Source: Desulforamulus aeronauticus DSM 10349 (GTDB taxonomy: Bacteria; Bacillota; Desulfotomaculia; Desulfotomaculales; Desulfotomaculaceae). From it: a stretch of DNA of 54,337 nucleotides. The stretch lies in NCBI RefSeq assembly GCF_900142375.1, contig NZ_FRAR01000028.1, forward strand, positions 3,282-57,618, written 5' to 3'. The notes under the pieces were generated by a model. The model searched no databases, had not been told where the DNA came from, and saw nothing but the letters and a program-made list of their open reading frames with translations. Positions 7,764-16,446 of the stretch are shown in pieces (the first letter of the stretch is position 1; each line of letters begins with the position of its first letter). The translations under genes were made by a program, and so were the position numbers.

Positions 7764-8228
7764 CTAGAATGTCTTCATTAAATTAGCCATCTCAATAGCG
7801 GTGCTGGCGGCTTCCCAACCCTTGTTACCGGCTTTGGTACCGGCTCTTTCAATGGCCTGTTCAATAGTATCCACGGTCAGCACCCCAAAGATAACAGGCA
7901 GATTAGCATCTAACCCCACCTTGGCTACACCCTTGGAAACCTCTGCGGATACATACTCAAAGTGAGGTGTGGCGCCCCGGATAACTGCACCCAGGGTAAT
8001 TACCGCATCGTAGCGGTTCAAGCTAGCCATCTTTTTAGCTGTTAGAGGAATCTCATAGGCTCCGGGAACCCAAGCAACTTCAATATCTTCTTCTGCTACA
8101 CCATGACGCACCAATGCATCGATAGCCCCGCTTAACAGTTTGTTGGTAATAAACTCGTTGAAACGGCCTGCTACAATACCAAATTTTAACCCCTGACCAA
8201 GTAGATGTCCTTCAAATACTTTAGGCAT
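7764..8228 (-). CDS. ribH: 6,7-dimethyl-8-ribityllumazine synthase
   Basis: Lumazine synthase condenses the RibD product with 3,4-dihydroxybutanone 4-phosphate and usually forms a 60-mer capsid. The 154-residue length is standard. Motifs include [32 protein letters not shown], the [14 protein letters not shown] loop with the catalytic His, and [17 protein letters not shown]. Start is ATG at 8228. It is the last gene of ribD-ribE-ribBA-ribH, 44 bp after ribBA. Confidence 0.98.
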   Translation of the reverse strand: MPKVFEGHLLGQGLKFGIVAGRFNEFITNKLLSGAIDALVRHGVAEEDIEVAWVPGAYEIPLTAKKMASLNRYDAVITLGAVIRGATPHFEYVSAEVSKGVAKVGLDANLPVIFGVLTVDTIEQAIERAGTKAGNKGWEAASTAIEMANLMKTF

Positions 8229-8272
8229 ATCCTTTTGTCCCCCTGTTCATATTTTATCAGTGTTGATTTTAA

Positions 8273-9505
8273 TTACTCGTTAACAGATTTTTTGGTTTTT
8301 TCATTCATGTTTAGCAAATGGCCTAGCTTGCATTTTTTGGTGCTGAGATATCTTTCGTTAGCCTGTCCGGCGGCCACCTCGATAGGAACTCGACCCACTA
8401 CTTCCAGTCCATAGCCCTCCAGACCAGCTATTTTTCGCGGGTTGTTGGTCAGTAAGCGTATTTTGGTCAGCCCTAGGTCTGCCAAAATCTGAGCACCAAT
8501 ACCATAATCGCGTAGATCGGCTGGGAAGCCCAGGGCTAGGTTGGCCTCCACTGTATCGGCCCCCATATCCTGCAGCTTGTAAGCTCTTATTTTATTCATC
8601 AGACCAATACCCCGGCCCTCCTGCCGCATGTAGAGGAGGACACCAACTTCTTCCTTGGCAATTGCCTGCATGGCTTTGTCCAATTGATCACCACAATCAC
8701 AGCGCAGGGAACCAAACACATCACCGGTCAGGCATTCGGAGTGTACCCGTACCAAGGGAGCCTCCACACTGCTGAGATCCCCTTTGACCAGTGCCACATG
8801 ACCTTTGCCATCAATCAGGCTTTCATAACCCACAGCAATAAAATCCCCATATTTTGTCGGCATCTGAGCAGAATCTATTCTTTTCACAAATTTTTCATGG
8901 TGTCTACGGTACTTAATTAGGTCCGCAATGGTGATCAGCTTTAAATCATGGGTTTTACAGAATTCTACCAATTCCGGCACCCTAGCCATGGTGCCATCTT
9001 CCTTCATAATTTCGCAAATAACACCGGCAGATTTTAGACCGGCTAGTCTGGCTAAATCCACAGCCCCTTCTGTATGACCGGAACGTACCAGAACCCCACC
9101 CTCTTTGGGACGTAATGGGAAGATGTGCCCCGGACGGCGTAAATCCTCAGGTTTGGTGTTGGGATCCAACATTTTTTGCACAGTGAGGGCCCGTTCTACG
9201 GCTGAAATGCCGGTAGTACATTCCTGGGCATCCACAGAAACAGTAAAGGCTGTACCGTGGGGATCGGTGTTATTGGTAACCATAGCAGGAAGGCTTAATT
9301 CATCCAGACGCTCCCCATAAATCGGCATGCAGACTAACCCTCGGGCATAGGTAGCCATAAAATTAATGGCTTCCGGCGTAGCTTTTTCCGCAGCTATCAC
9401 CAGATCCCCCTCATTTTCTCGGTCTTCATCATCCACGACCACAACCATTTTACCAGCGCGGATATCCTCTAAGGCTTCTTCTATGGTATTAAATTTAACT
9501 GTCAC
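8273..9505 (-). CDS. ribBA: Bifunctional 3,4-dihydroxybutanone-4-phosphate synthase / GTP cyclohydrolase II
   Basis: The N-terminal half (about 1-200) is a RibB domain with [27 protein letters not shown] and [16 protein letters not shown]. The C-terminal half (about 205-400) is GTP cyclohydrolase II with zinc ligands in [18 protein letters not shown], catalytic [16 protein letters not shown], and [15 protein letters not shown]. Both active sites look complete, so the cell encodes DHBP synthase twice (see ribB). Start is GTG at 9503-9505 with AGGAGGG 7-8 nt upstream. It lies 12 bp after ribE in the rib operon under the second FMN riboswitch. Confidence 0.98.
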   Translation of the reverse strand: MTVKFNTIEEALEDIRAGKMVVVVDDEDRENEGDLVIAAEKATPEAINFMATYARGLVCMPIYGERLDELSLPAMVTNNTDPHGTAFTVSVDAQECTTGISAVERALTVQKMLDPNTKPEDLRRPGHIFPLRPKEGGVLVRSGHTEGAVDLARLAGLKSAGVICEIMKEDGTMARVPELVEFCKTHDLKLITIADLIKYRRHHEKFVKRIDSAQMPTKYGDFIAVGYESLIDGKGHVALVKGDLSSVEAPLVRVHSECLTGDVFGSLRCDCGDQLDKAMQAIAKEEVGVLLYMRQEGRGIGLMNKIRAYKLQDMGADTVEANLALGFPADLRDYGIGAQILADLGLTKIRLLTNNPRKIAGLEGYGLEVVGRVPIEVAAGQANERYLSTKKCKLGHLLNMNEKTKKSVNE

Positions 9506-9517
9506 AACTTTTCCCTC

Positions 9518-10183
9518 CTATAAAAATCCGTTTGTAGCCAGAAAATCCAAGTTAACTTTACTCTTCTTCTCAGACGATTCCTGCTCTCCACCCTGCAGCA
9601 ATCTCTCGATATATTTCCCCAAAATATCAGACTCCAGATTTACCGAATCCCCTATTTTTTTACTACCTAATATAGTCGCCTGAGCGGTGTGGGGGATCAG
9701 TGACACTTGGAAGCTGTCCCTTGTAAAATCTACCACTGTCAAACTGGTACCATCAATCCCTATAGAACCTTTTTTAATGATATACCGCATTACCTGGGCC
9801 GGTGCCTGGATGGTAATGAGAGTGGCAATATCCTGTTTTTCCAGGCGTACGATGGTTCCTACCCCATCCACATGACCAGACACCCAGTGCCCACCCAGCC
9901 GATCCCCCAAGCGTAAAGCTCTTTCCAGATTGACTTTACTGCCGGGTTTTAAATCACCTAAATTGGTTTTGGCTAGGGTTTCCGCCATGGCATCTGCCGT
10001 AAAGTTTCCATCGCTAAAGGCAGTGGCGGTTAAGCAAACTCCGTTAACCGCAATGCTGTCCCCAAGCTTTACATCCTCTAACACTGTCGAGGCTAGAATA
10101 TTTAATTTTGCCGAATTGGGGCCTCGGGAAATCCCTTTGATCGTACCAATTTCCTCAACTATGCCGGTAAAAATTTTTGCCAC
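9518..10183 (-). CDS. ribE: Riboflavin synthase (alpha subunit)
   Basis: Riboflavin synthase dismutates two lumazine molecules to riboflavin. The 221-residue protein has the expected two-fold repeat: [40 protein letters not shown] in the first barrel; [11 protein letters not shown] and [16 protein letters not shown] in the second. The start is unusual. The family normally begins MFTGIVEE, but here the codon before FTGIVEE is ATT (10172-10174), with GGGAGGTGG ideally placed ahead of it. The upstream GTG (10181-10183) lies inside that ribosome site. So initiation may be at AUU, or at GTG with a poor site. The gene overlaps the end of ribD by up to 29 nt. Confidence 0.97.
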   Translation of the reverse strand: MAKIFTGIVEEIGTIKGISRGPNSAKLNILASTVLEDVKLGDSIAVNGVCLTATAFSDGNFTADAMAETLAKTNLGDLKPGSKVNLERALRLGDRLGGHWVSGHVDGVGTIVRLEKQDIATLITIQAPAQVMRYIIKKGSIGIDGTSLTVVDFTRDSFQVSLIPHTAQATILGSKKIGDSVNLESDILGKYIERLLQGGEQESSEKKSKVNLDFLATNGFL

Positions 10184-11285
10184 CTCCCTCTGAGGTATAT
10201 CCTGTAATCAAGGTGTCTTCACCTAATCTCTCCAGTGCAACATCATATAGCTTGGTGGCATCCTTTAAGGCTGCTACCCCTTCTCCCCGAACGGGACCGG
10301 GTGCCGCATCCCCACCAATAATCTTAAGGGCTAAAAACCAGGCCACTTTATCCACAATTCCAGCGGTTAAGGCAGAACCGTTTACCTTGCCGCCACCTTC
10401 GATAAGTACACTGGTGATTTGTTTTTCACCCAGGATTTCCATCAGCTTTACCAGGTCTACCCCCGGTCCTGCTCCAGGTATTACCAGTACTTCAGCTCCT
10501 GCTGCCAGTAAACTGGCCCGTCGTTCCACCGGAGCAGCTTCAGTTGTAGCCACGATAGTATGAGCCGCAGATTCTTGAATGAGCACTTTAGCCCCAGTGG
10601 GAGTACGGGCCTGACTATCTAAAATAATACGGATGGGGTCCCTCCCCCTGCCCTCTGGTAATCTGGCTGTAAGGGACGGGTCATCAGCCAAAATAGTAGT
10701 AACCCCCACCAAAATGGCATCGTAGGTATCTCTTAATCGATGACCATACTCCCTGGCTGCTGCACCGGTAATCCACTTGGATTCACCGGTGGCCGTGGCA
10801 ATTTTACCATCTAAGCTGGTGGCTGCTTTCATTACCACAAAGGGTCGCTTGGTGGTAATGTACTTTAAAAAGACCTCATTTAATCGAACGGCTTCCTCTT
10901 CCAGCAAACCGCTTTCAACTTCCAGACCGGCTTCCCTCAGAATGGCTAAACCCTGCCCGGCAACCAAAGGATTGGGGTCCTTCATGGCCACCACCACTTT
11001 TTTAACACCGGCCTTTAATAAAGCCTCGGTACAGGGACCGGTTCTTCCATAATGACAACAGGGTTCCAGGGTGACGTAGGCTGTGGCGCCTTTGGCCCGT
11101 TCCCCAGCGTCTGTCAGTGCCACCACTTCGGCGTGGGCACTGCCTGCTTTAACATGAAAACCTTTGCCAACCACTTCTCCGTCCTTTACCAGCACCGCTC
11201 CCACCATGGGGTTAGGACTTGTTCGCCCTCTGGCCTTCTCTGCCAATTCCAGGGCCAGCTGCATATAATGCCTGTCCTGATCCAC
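10155..11285 (-). CDS. ribD: Bifunctional diaminohydroxyphosphoribosylaminopyrimidine deaminase / 5-amino-6-(5-phosphoribosylamino)uracil reductase
   Basis: RibD deaminates and then reduces the pyrimidine made by GTP cyclohydrolase II. The deaminase domain (about 1-145) shows zinc ligands in AHAEVVAL and PCCHYGRTGPC; the NADPH-dependent reductase domain (about 147-365) has RPFVVMKAATSLDGKIATATGESKWITG and VLIEGGGKVNGSAL. At 376 residues the length is normal. Start is GTG at 11283-11285, about 10 nt behind GGGAG. It is the first gene of the rib operon, just after the riboswitch terminator. Confidence 0.98.
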   Translation of the reverse strand: MDQDRHYMQLALELAEKARGRTSPNPMVGAVLVKDGEVVGKGFHVKAGSAHAEVVALTDAGERAKGATAYVTLEPCCHYGRTGPCTEALLKAGVKKVVVAMKDPNPLVAGQGLAILREAGLEVESGLLEEEAVRLNEVFLKYITTKRPFVVMKAATSLDGKIATATGESKWITGAAAREYGHRLRDTYDAILVGVTTILADDPSLTARLPEGRGRDPIRIILDSQARTPTGAKVLIQESAAHTIVATTEAAPVERRASLLAAGAEVLVIPGAGPGVDLVKLMEILGEKQITSVLIEGGGKVNGSALTAGIVDKVAWFLALKIIGGDAAPGPVRGEGVAALKDATKLYDVALERLGEDTLITGYTSEGGGKNFYRHS

Positions 11286-11303
11286 TGTAGTTCATCTCCC
11301 ATT

Positions 11304-11340
11304 AGTAAAAAAGTAAAACCCCGGAAAAAGTTCCAGGGTT
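11304..11340 (-). terminator. Riboswitch-controlled intrinsic terminator ahead of ribD
   Basis: On the minus strand AACCCTGGAA pairs with TTCCGGGGTT around a 4-nt loop, followed by TTTTACTTTTTT. Its position between the FMN aptamer and ribD implies transcription attenuation when FMN is bound. Confidence 0.85.
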
Positions 11341-11400
11341 AAAGGCAAAAGGAGAATAAACCTAACAAAAATACATTTTTTGCGAGGTTTCTTATCAACC

Positions 11401-11522
11401 TTCTCCCATCCAGACTTTAACTGTCGGCTCTGGCTTCTCACCAGATCTGCCCTTACGGGCTCGCGGGCTCGGCTGAAAGCGCCATACCGCCGGTAAGGAA
11501 TTGCACCTAACCCTGAAGGTTT
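11401..11522 (-). promoter_or_regulatory. FMN riboswitch (RFN element) controlling ribD-ribE-ribBA-ribH
   Basis: The minus strand shows the RFN core: TCAGGGTTAGGTGCAATTCC, CCGGCGGTA, GAGCCCGCGAGC, CCAGAGCCGACAGTTAAAGTC and GGATGGGAGA. It is followed by the terminator at 11304-11340. Confidence 0.96.
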
Positions 11523-11543
11523 ATTTTTTATTCAATTAAGACC

Positions 11544-11573
11544 ATTATATTCCTGTGTTTGTTCGTATGTCAA
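11544..11573 (-). promoter_or_regulatory. Sigma-A promoter of the rib operon
   Basis: TTGACA (11573-11568), 18-bp spacer, TATAAT (11549-11544) on the minus strand, about 25 nt before the FMN aptamer. Confidence 0.85.
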
Positions 11574-11772
11574 TGGTAAAATGGCATCACTCGACGTAAG
11601 CAAAATTAGTTTGACCACATTTCTTTAAAAAAATGTAAAAAACGACTGCTAAGGAGTTATCCTTCTTTCCATGACCTTACACATCAATTGGGCCTATACG
11701 AGTTACAAAAAACCCCTTCCTATCGTCTATATCCAGTAAGCTACAGTAAATATTTGTTATGTGGGGGATGGT

Positions 11773-13017
11773 ATGAAAAGGAAATGGATTGGCGTTATCC
11801 TAGCAAGCATTTTTTTAGCCAGCAGCATCGCCGGGTGTGTACCAGCCAAAGATCAACCGCTGGTTCAGCCTGCTAAGAAGGATCGGCAGGTCGTAGAAAA
11901 GGTTGGTCAAGAAGTTTTAAAGGACATAGATTTGCCAGCCAAAGGAGTTCATTTATTCGGTTATCATCAGGACTTGGTGCTATCCCCGGCTGGTACGTCA
12001 GTTGCTTTTAGTGGCTACTTTTGGGATAAGGAAAAAAACGTCAAAGAACAAATGGTCTTGGCTAACTTGGTTACAGGGGAGGTTACAACCTTTGATGGTG
12101 TATCCAAGGTGCTGGGTTGGCTGCCGGATAACAACATTCTACTTTACCAAACCGAAAGTACCCTCTCCTTACTGAACAGTAAAAATCGTAGCCGACTTGA
12201 AATTTCCAAGGACTGTTGGTATGGCTCCATTAGTCCGGATGGTAAACAGATTGCTTATACCGTAAAGGGAAAGGGTTTAATGGTTTATACTATTGAGTCT
12301 GCTAAACACAAACAATTAACTAAAAATCAGGATGACTGGTATCCTATCTGGTATCCTGACAGCAAGCAGCTATTTTATTTCTCTGACCTACAGCAAAACC
12401 TGGGAGATGGTGCTGGACATTTACAAGGCATGGCTAAAATCTCTATCGAAACAAGTGAGGTAACTAGGCTTACAGATGAAGAAGGCAAATTTCGCCGAGC
12501 CGAGTGGATCATCCCCGGTAAATCTCTGCATATCGTCAGAGGTTGGGATGATGGTTTTTATCATGGTATTCTCAATTTGTCGCAAAACAAATATACTGAC
12601 CTGGGGGAAAACCTCATGGATTCCTCATATTTCGTAGCCGTAGATAGTAAAACCGGCTTGTTGTTTAAAACCTCCTTCGGGCAAGTTGATATCTTTGATG
12701 CCATTGGCAATAAGCAGGAATCTTACTCTTTGCAGGAAAAGAATAGGCAAAATTTCTATTACACCCCTTCCCCCAATGGTTATAAATTAGCTTTTGTCCA
12801 GGGTGATTACGATCGATTCTTAGATAGTAAGATCAAAGGCAATAAAGTAATGATTTCAGATTACGACGGTCAGAATGTTAAAGAGTTAACTCCGGAGTAT
12901 ACGTATAATGACAGCATTGTTTGGGATAAAACCGGTAAGCATATCATTACCTTACAAAGGCTCTCTCAAGAAGGAGAAGATTTAATCAGCGGCCTAAAGA
13001 TCCTGCCTATAAAATAA
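11773..13017 (+). CDS. Lipoprotein with TolB-like beta-propeller repeats
   Basis: The start at ATG 11773 (behind GGGGGATG) yields a clean lipoprotein signal: MKRKWIGVILASIFLASS then lipobox IAGC. The remaining ~390 residues show repeated WD40/TolB-type beta-propeller blades: LSPAGTSVAFSGYFW, GWLPDNNILLYQ, SISPDGKQIAYTVKGK, WYPIWYPDSKQLFYFSD, PSPNGYKLAFVQGD and IVWDKTGKHIITL. It should be anchored to the outer face of the membrane and bind an unknown partner. No catalytic motif is visible. An in-frame GTG at 11761 is less likely. It is a single-gene unit between the rib riboswitch and a hairpin at 13021-13070. Confidence 0.8.
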   Translation: MKRKWIGVILASIFLASSIAGCVPAKDQPLVQPAKKDRQVVEKVGQEVLKDIDLPAKGVHLFGYHQDLVLSPAGTSVAFSGYFWDKEKNVKEQMVLANLVTGEVTTFDGVSKVLGWLPDNNILLYQTESTLSLLNSKNRSRLEISKDCWYGSISPDGKQIAYTVKGKGLMVYTIESAKHKQLTKNQDDWYPIWYPDSKQLFYFSDLQQNLGDGAGHLQGMAKISIETSEVTRLTDEEGKFRRAEWIIPGKSLHIVRGWDDGFYHGILNLSQNKYTDLGENLMDSSYFVAVDSKTGLLFKTSFGQVDIFDAIGNKQESYSLQEKNRQNFYYTPSPNGYKLAFVQGDYDRFLDSKIKGNKVMISDYDGQNVKELTPEYTYNDSIVWDKTGKHIITLQRLSQEGEDLISGLKILPIK

Positions 13018-13020
13018 AAC

Positions 13021-13070
13021 CTCTATACAGAAAGATCCACCCTTTTTGGGGTGGATCTTTCTATATAGAG
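13021..13070. terminator. Long hairpin after the lipoprotein gene
   Basis: CTCTATA-AG... and ...CT-TATAGAG give a stem of about 22 bp with one mismatch, core AGAAAGATCCACCC/GGGTGGATCTTTCT. There is no T tract on the plus strand. Confidence 0.6.
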
Positions 13071-13093
13071 ACAGTTTAGCGTCATGTCAAGGA

Positions 13094-13156
13094 CTATCTT
13101 AGGCAACCTTCTTTACAATGGGCCGTTTCTCTGAGCATCCAATGCTTCGTAAACAT
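13094..13156 (-). CDS. Candidate 20-residue peptide with a perfect ribosome-binding site
   Basis: The minus-strand ATG at 13156 is preceded by AGGAGGTGA at a 5-nt distance, an uninterrupted match to the 16S 3' end. It opens a short frame, MFTKHWMLRETAHCKEGCLR, ending with TAG at 13094. A -10-like TATACT lies near 13202-13207 without a clear -35. An overlapping frame (ATG near 13191, about 25 codons, MQEKLAAGGDPNVYEALD...) also looks protein-like but has no ribosome site. I do not recognise either. It could be chance. Confidence 0.3.
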   Translation of the reverse strand: MFTKHWMLRETAHCKEGCLR

Positions 13157-13271
13157 TCGGGTCACCTCCTGCAGCCAATTTTTCTTGCATCTAAAGATAA
13201 GTATATGGTTAAAAGATTACATTATTAATAACAAATTCCTATATTTGTATTAAAAATATAACCTTATGAAA

Positions 13272-13302
13272 AAGCCACAGAACCCAAAGGCATCTGTGGC
13301 TT
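13272..13302 (-). terminator. Intrinsic terminator of pduL-ackA
   Basis: AAGCCACAGA / TCTGTGGCTT stem, followed on the minus strand by TTTTTCAT; 18 nt after the ackA stop. Confidence 0.85.
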
Positions 13303-13319
13303 GGTAGTAAAACTGTAAA

Positions 13320-14513
13320 TTATTGGACCAGTTCTTTGGTTTCTCTGGCAATCATTAATTCTTCATTAGTGGGTACAACCATAGCAACAAAGGGAGCACC
13401 TTGCTTGCTGATGATCACTTCTTTACCACGGGAGTTGTTCTTTGCTTCATCAATTTCCAACCCGGTGTAAGCAAAGGCCTTTAGTACCCTGCCTCTGATA
13501 TCTTTAGAGTTTTCACCAATACCACCGGTAAACACCAAAGCGTCTAAACCGCCTAGGGCAGCGGTATAGGCACCTACATACTTAACAATACCATAGGCAA
13601 ACATACTTAAAGCCAATTCGGCCCTTTCGTTACCCTGCAAGGCTGCATCTTCTAAATCCCTAAAATCGCTACTGAGACCGGATACGCCTAACACACCACT
13701 CTTTTTATTTATGACATCGCCAATTTCAGCCACACTTAATTTTTCCTTCTCCATTAAAAAAGGAATGATGGCAGGGTCAATATCTCCGGTACGAGTTCCC
13801 ATAGGTAATCCCGGCAGCGGGGTAAAGCCCATGGAGGTGTCCTGAGATACACCCTTCCCTACAGCAGAAATACTAGAACCATTACCTAGGTGACAAACAA
13901 TAATTTTCAAATCCTCTACGGGCTTGCCTAAAATTTCTGCAGCCCGGCGGGATACAAACTTATGTGAAGTTCCATGGAAACCATAGCGCCGGATGCCATA
14001 CTTCTCATAATATTCGTAAGGAATGGAATAGGTATAGGCCTCTTCTGGCATAGCCGAATGGAAAGCGGTATCAAACACAGCCACTTGAGCAGCATGGGGC
14101 ATTAGTTCCTGGCAAGTCTTAATACCTACAATGTTAGGCGGGTTATGCAACGGTGCCAATTCAGACAATTCTTCTAATACCTTAACGAGTGCCTCATCAA
14201 TTACCACCGACTGGTTAAACTTTTCACCACCGTGAACAACCCGATGACCAACAGCTTTAATCTGAGCTACATCAGTTACTGCGCCATATTTAGCATCAGT
14301 AATGCATTTTAGAATATTTTCTAAAGCGGCTTTATGATTCGGTAAATCCTGCTCTAAAACCAGTTCTTCACCTTTGTTATTTTCTTGTTTAATTCTGGAA
14401 CCAGAAATGCCAATTCTTTCGGATAAACCAGAGAGTAGTACGGTCTCTTGCTCCATATCCATCAACTTATATTTTATGGATGAACTGCCGCAGTTAACAA
14501 CTAGGATTAACAA
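13320..14513 (-). CDS. ackA: Acetate kinase
   Basis: AckA converts acetyl phosphate and ADP to acetate and ATP, giving substrate-level ATP. The ASKHA fold motifs are clear: VNCGSSSIKYKL at the N-terminus, GHRVVHGG, VAVFDTAFHSAMP, RRYGFHGTSHKFVS, IVCHLGNGSSISAV, TGDIDPA and FTGGIGENS. The start is TTG at 14511-14513, 7 nt behind AAAGGAGG, giving 397 residues; the upstream ATG at 14546 would add an unrelated 11-residue extension across that site. It follows pduL by 36 bp. Together they convert acetyl-CoA to acetate. Confidence 0.97.
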   Translation of the reverse strand: MLILVVNCGSSSIKYKLMDMEQETVLLSGLSERIGISGSRIKQENNKGEELVLEQDLPNHKAALENILKCITDAKYGAVTDVAQIKAVGHRVVHGGEKFNQSVVIDEALVKVLEELSELAPLHNPPNIVGIKTCQELMPHAAQVAVFDTAFHSAMPEEAYTYSIPYEYYEKYGIRRYGFHGTSHKFVSRRAAEILGKPVEDLKIIVCHLGNGSSISAVGKGVSQDTSMGFTPLPGLPMGTRTGDIDPAIIPFLMEKEKLSVAEIGDVINKKSGVLGVSGLSSDFRDLEDAALQGNERAELALSMFAYGIVKYVGAYTAALGGLDALVFTGGIGENSKDIRGRVLKAFAYTGLEIDEAKNNSRGKEVIISKQGAPFVAMVVPTNEELMIARETKELVQ

Positions 14514-14549
14514 AGATTTTCCTCCTTTAATGTGAAAAGAACACAAAAC

Positions 14550-15197
14550 TTATTTTACTAGTTCAGAGATATGGCCATGGATTTTATAAGCATAAACGGT
14601 ATCACCATTTCTTAGACCCACAGCATTTCCTTCGTCCGTATCCACGTGCATTTCTAATTTATGGGCATTACCCACACGAACCAGTACATCGCCAAAGATA
14701 ATTCCTCTGGGTCCTTTAGCTCTTACATAAATTCTGTCTCCATCTACCAAGCCGTACTTCTCAGCATCGGAAGTATGCATATGGATATGGCGAGCAGCGA
14801 TGATCGCACCTTCCGGTAAAGTAACGGAACCAGCAGGACCAACTAAGGTGACAGAAGAGGAACCTGCTAAATCGCCAGAATCTCTTAAAGGAGCTTTAAT
14901 GCCTAATTTAAAACAGTCTGAGATAGAAAGTTCTACCTGACTTTTTTTACGCTCAGGTCCCAAAACACGTACCTTTTCAATAACGCCTTTAGGTCCAACC
15001 ACGGTCACCATTTCTTCCGCAGCAAATTGACCGGGTTGAGATAATTCTTTAAAGGGCTTAAGCTCATGACCAGTTCCGAATAAAGTTTCCACATGATCTC
15101 GGCTTAAGTGTACGTGACGCGCAGAAATACCCACGGTAACAGCAATAGGGGTAATTTCATCGGGATTTACCCTGGTTGGGGTTTCCAGATTAGACAT
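14550..15197 (-). CDS. pduL: Phosphate acyltransferase of the PduL family
   Basis: PduL interconverts acyl-CoA and acyl phosphate and replaces the unrelated Pta enzyme in many anaerobes. The family's two halves are visible: the His-rich ISARHVHLSRDHVETLFG near the N-terminus and IIAARHIHMHTSDAEKYGL in the second barrel, plus GKxx-like loop GPKGVIEKVRVLGPERKKSQVELS and KLEMHVDTDEGNA. Start chosen at ATG 15197 with GGAAGTG upstream, giving 215 residues; ATG at 15230 is in frame but has no ribosome site. No microcompartment shell genes are nearby, so this is a housekeeping acetyl-CoA enzyme paired with AckA. Confidence 0.93.
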   Translation of the reverse strand: MSNLETPTRVNPDEITPIAVTVGISARHVHLSRDHVETLFGTGHELKPFKELSQPGQFAAEEMVTVVGPKGVIEKVRVLGPERKKSQVELSISDCFKLGIKAPLRDSGDLAGSSSVTLVGPAGSVTLPEGAIIAARHIHMHTSDAEKYGLVDGDRIYVRAKGPRGIIFGDVLVRVGNAHKLEMHVDTDEGNAVGLRNGDTVYAYKIHGHISELVK

Positions 15198-15626
15198 TTG
15201 CAACACTTCCTTTTTAATTTTATTTAACAAGTAAAAGTACTAATTTTAGGAAAGGATATGGCCATTATTTTTTATAGGGTTTGTTTAAAGAGAACAATAC
15301 AAACAAGAAAATATATGTCTCGTCTTACAAAAATGTCCTTTTCAAAACCCTTCTTTTTAAAACCTTCTAACTTACAACCTTTGTATTAAACCAACTTTGT
15401 TTAGGTATGATGGTATTACCCTGCAAAAAATTGTGTTTACAACATACAATTATCATTTATAATTGATAGTCAATTTCTCAAACTGATTGTAACTAGTTTC
15501 TTCCTTGTTTTCAAGTGCATTTTGTGACTTGCTTTTCTGACTATTCTTTGACGTAAATTGTGCCAATTGTATAGTTTTTCTTACATTTGTATAAAGGATG
15601 AAAATCTTATTGAAAAAAATATAAAA
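15198..15626 (-). other. Long AT-rich leader/promoter region of pduL-ackA
   Basis: These 430 bp hold no gene I can support. A minus-strand promoter is visible at 15486-15514 (TTGAAA, 17 bp, TACAAT), which implies a leader of about 280 nt. Just downstream, near 15447-15465, CAATTAT/ATAATTG form an inverted repeat that could be an operator. Confidence 0.5.
15486..15514 (-). promoter_or_regulatory. Probable sigma-A promoter of pduL-ackA
   Basis: TTGAAA (15514-15509), 17-bp spacer, TACAAT (15491-15486) on the minus strand. Confidence 0.6.
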
Positions 15627-16364
15627 CTATTTTGGGGTTATCGTAATTTGTTGTAAAAATCTTAATCGGTAACCATTCATAGCAGTATCCCCCAGGTTAT
15701 CTAACAGGTGATAATTAGCGTAGGCCCCAATAAAAGCCCCGACTACAGGAACCAACTGCAACAACTTCACCAGATCAATATAATCTCGGTATTCCTGCTG
15801 AAATCTCCGCCAATCGATAGCCTGTAAACTGGGAAATTCCAGGATCGTTGCTTCCCAGTTTAAAACTTTTTGATAAACCTCCCTGCGTCTGGCATCACTG
15901 GAGAAGGCCAATTGAAATAGGTGTAAAATATAGAGTCGTTCACGGTAATCCTTAATATCAAAACCATAGATCGCCGCCACCTCAAAAAGAAACTTCATTT
16001 TCAGAGTGAGTAAAAGTGGAAAATCAGCTAAGCCAAGAAACAATCCTCCCGCACCAGTGGCTGCTCCTTCAGTAGCAGCTGCCTTTTTATAAAAACGAAG
16101 ACGCTCTCGGACCAAACGCTCCCGCTCCGCCAAGGACAGACCCGAAGGTACTTCCTTCTTAGTGGTGAATTCAGAACCTAGCAAAGCCGCTCGTACGATA
16201 TTTTTGATGGCTGACGTCATAATTTCATGAATTTTATCAGGAATAACGTTATTGACCTTGTTTTGGAGTCCTTTGGTCAGCCCGTTAAACAAGGATGGTT
16301 TTTTATTCATTCGAATTTGCCACTGTTGCAACTCCCTTAAAGCCTGCTGTTCGTAATGATCCAT
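15627..16364 (-). CDS. EcsC family protein
   Basis: This 245-residue protein matches the EcsC pattern: an N-terminal amphipathic region, then EGAATGAGGLFLGLADFPLLLTLKMKFLFEVAAIYGFD, and a second Gly/Ala-rich hydrophobic stretch near the C-terminus (LLQLVPVVGAFIGAYANYHLLDNLGDTAMNGYR). EcsC proteins are membrane-associated and poorly understood; the name comes from the Bacillus ecsABC locus, but no ABC transporter is adjacent here. Start is ATG at 16364. It appears to be a single-gene unit. Confidence 0.85.
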   Translation of the reverse strand: MDHYEQQALRELQQWQIRMNKKPSLFNGLTKGLQNKVNNVIPDKIHEIMTSAIKNIVRAALLGSEFTTKKEVPSGLSLAERERLVRERLRFYKKAAATEGAATGAGGLFLGLADFPLLLTLKMKFLFEVAAIYGFDIKDYRERLYILHLFQLAFSSDARRREVYQKVLNWEATILEFPSLQAIDWRRFQQEYRDYIDLVKLLQLVPVVGAFIGAYANYHLLDNLGDTAMNGYRLRFLQQITITPK

Positions 16365-16446
16365 CCAAATCTTCCTCTTTTAAAAAATTGGTTTACTTAT
16401 TTTATTCACGTAAAGTATTACATTAGCTATCATTTTATGAGTATAC

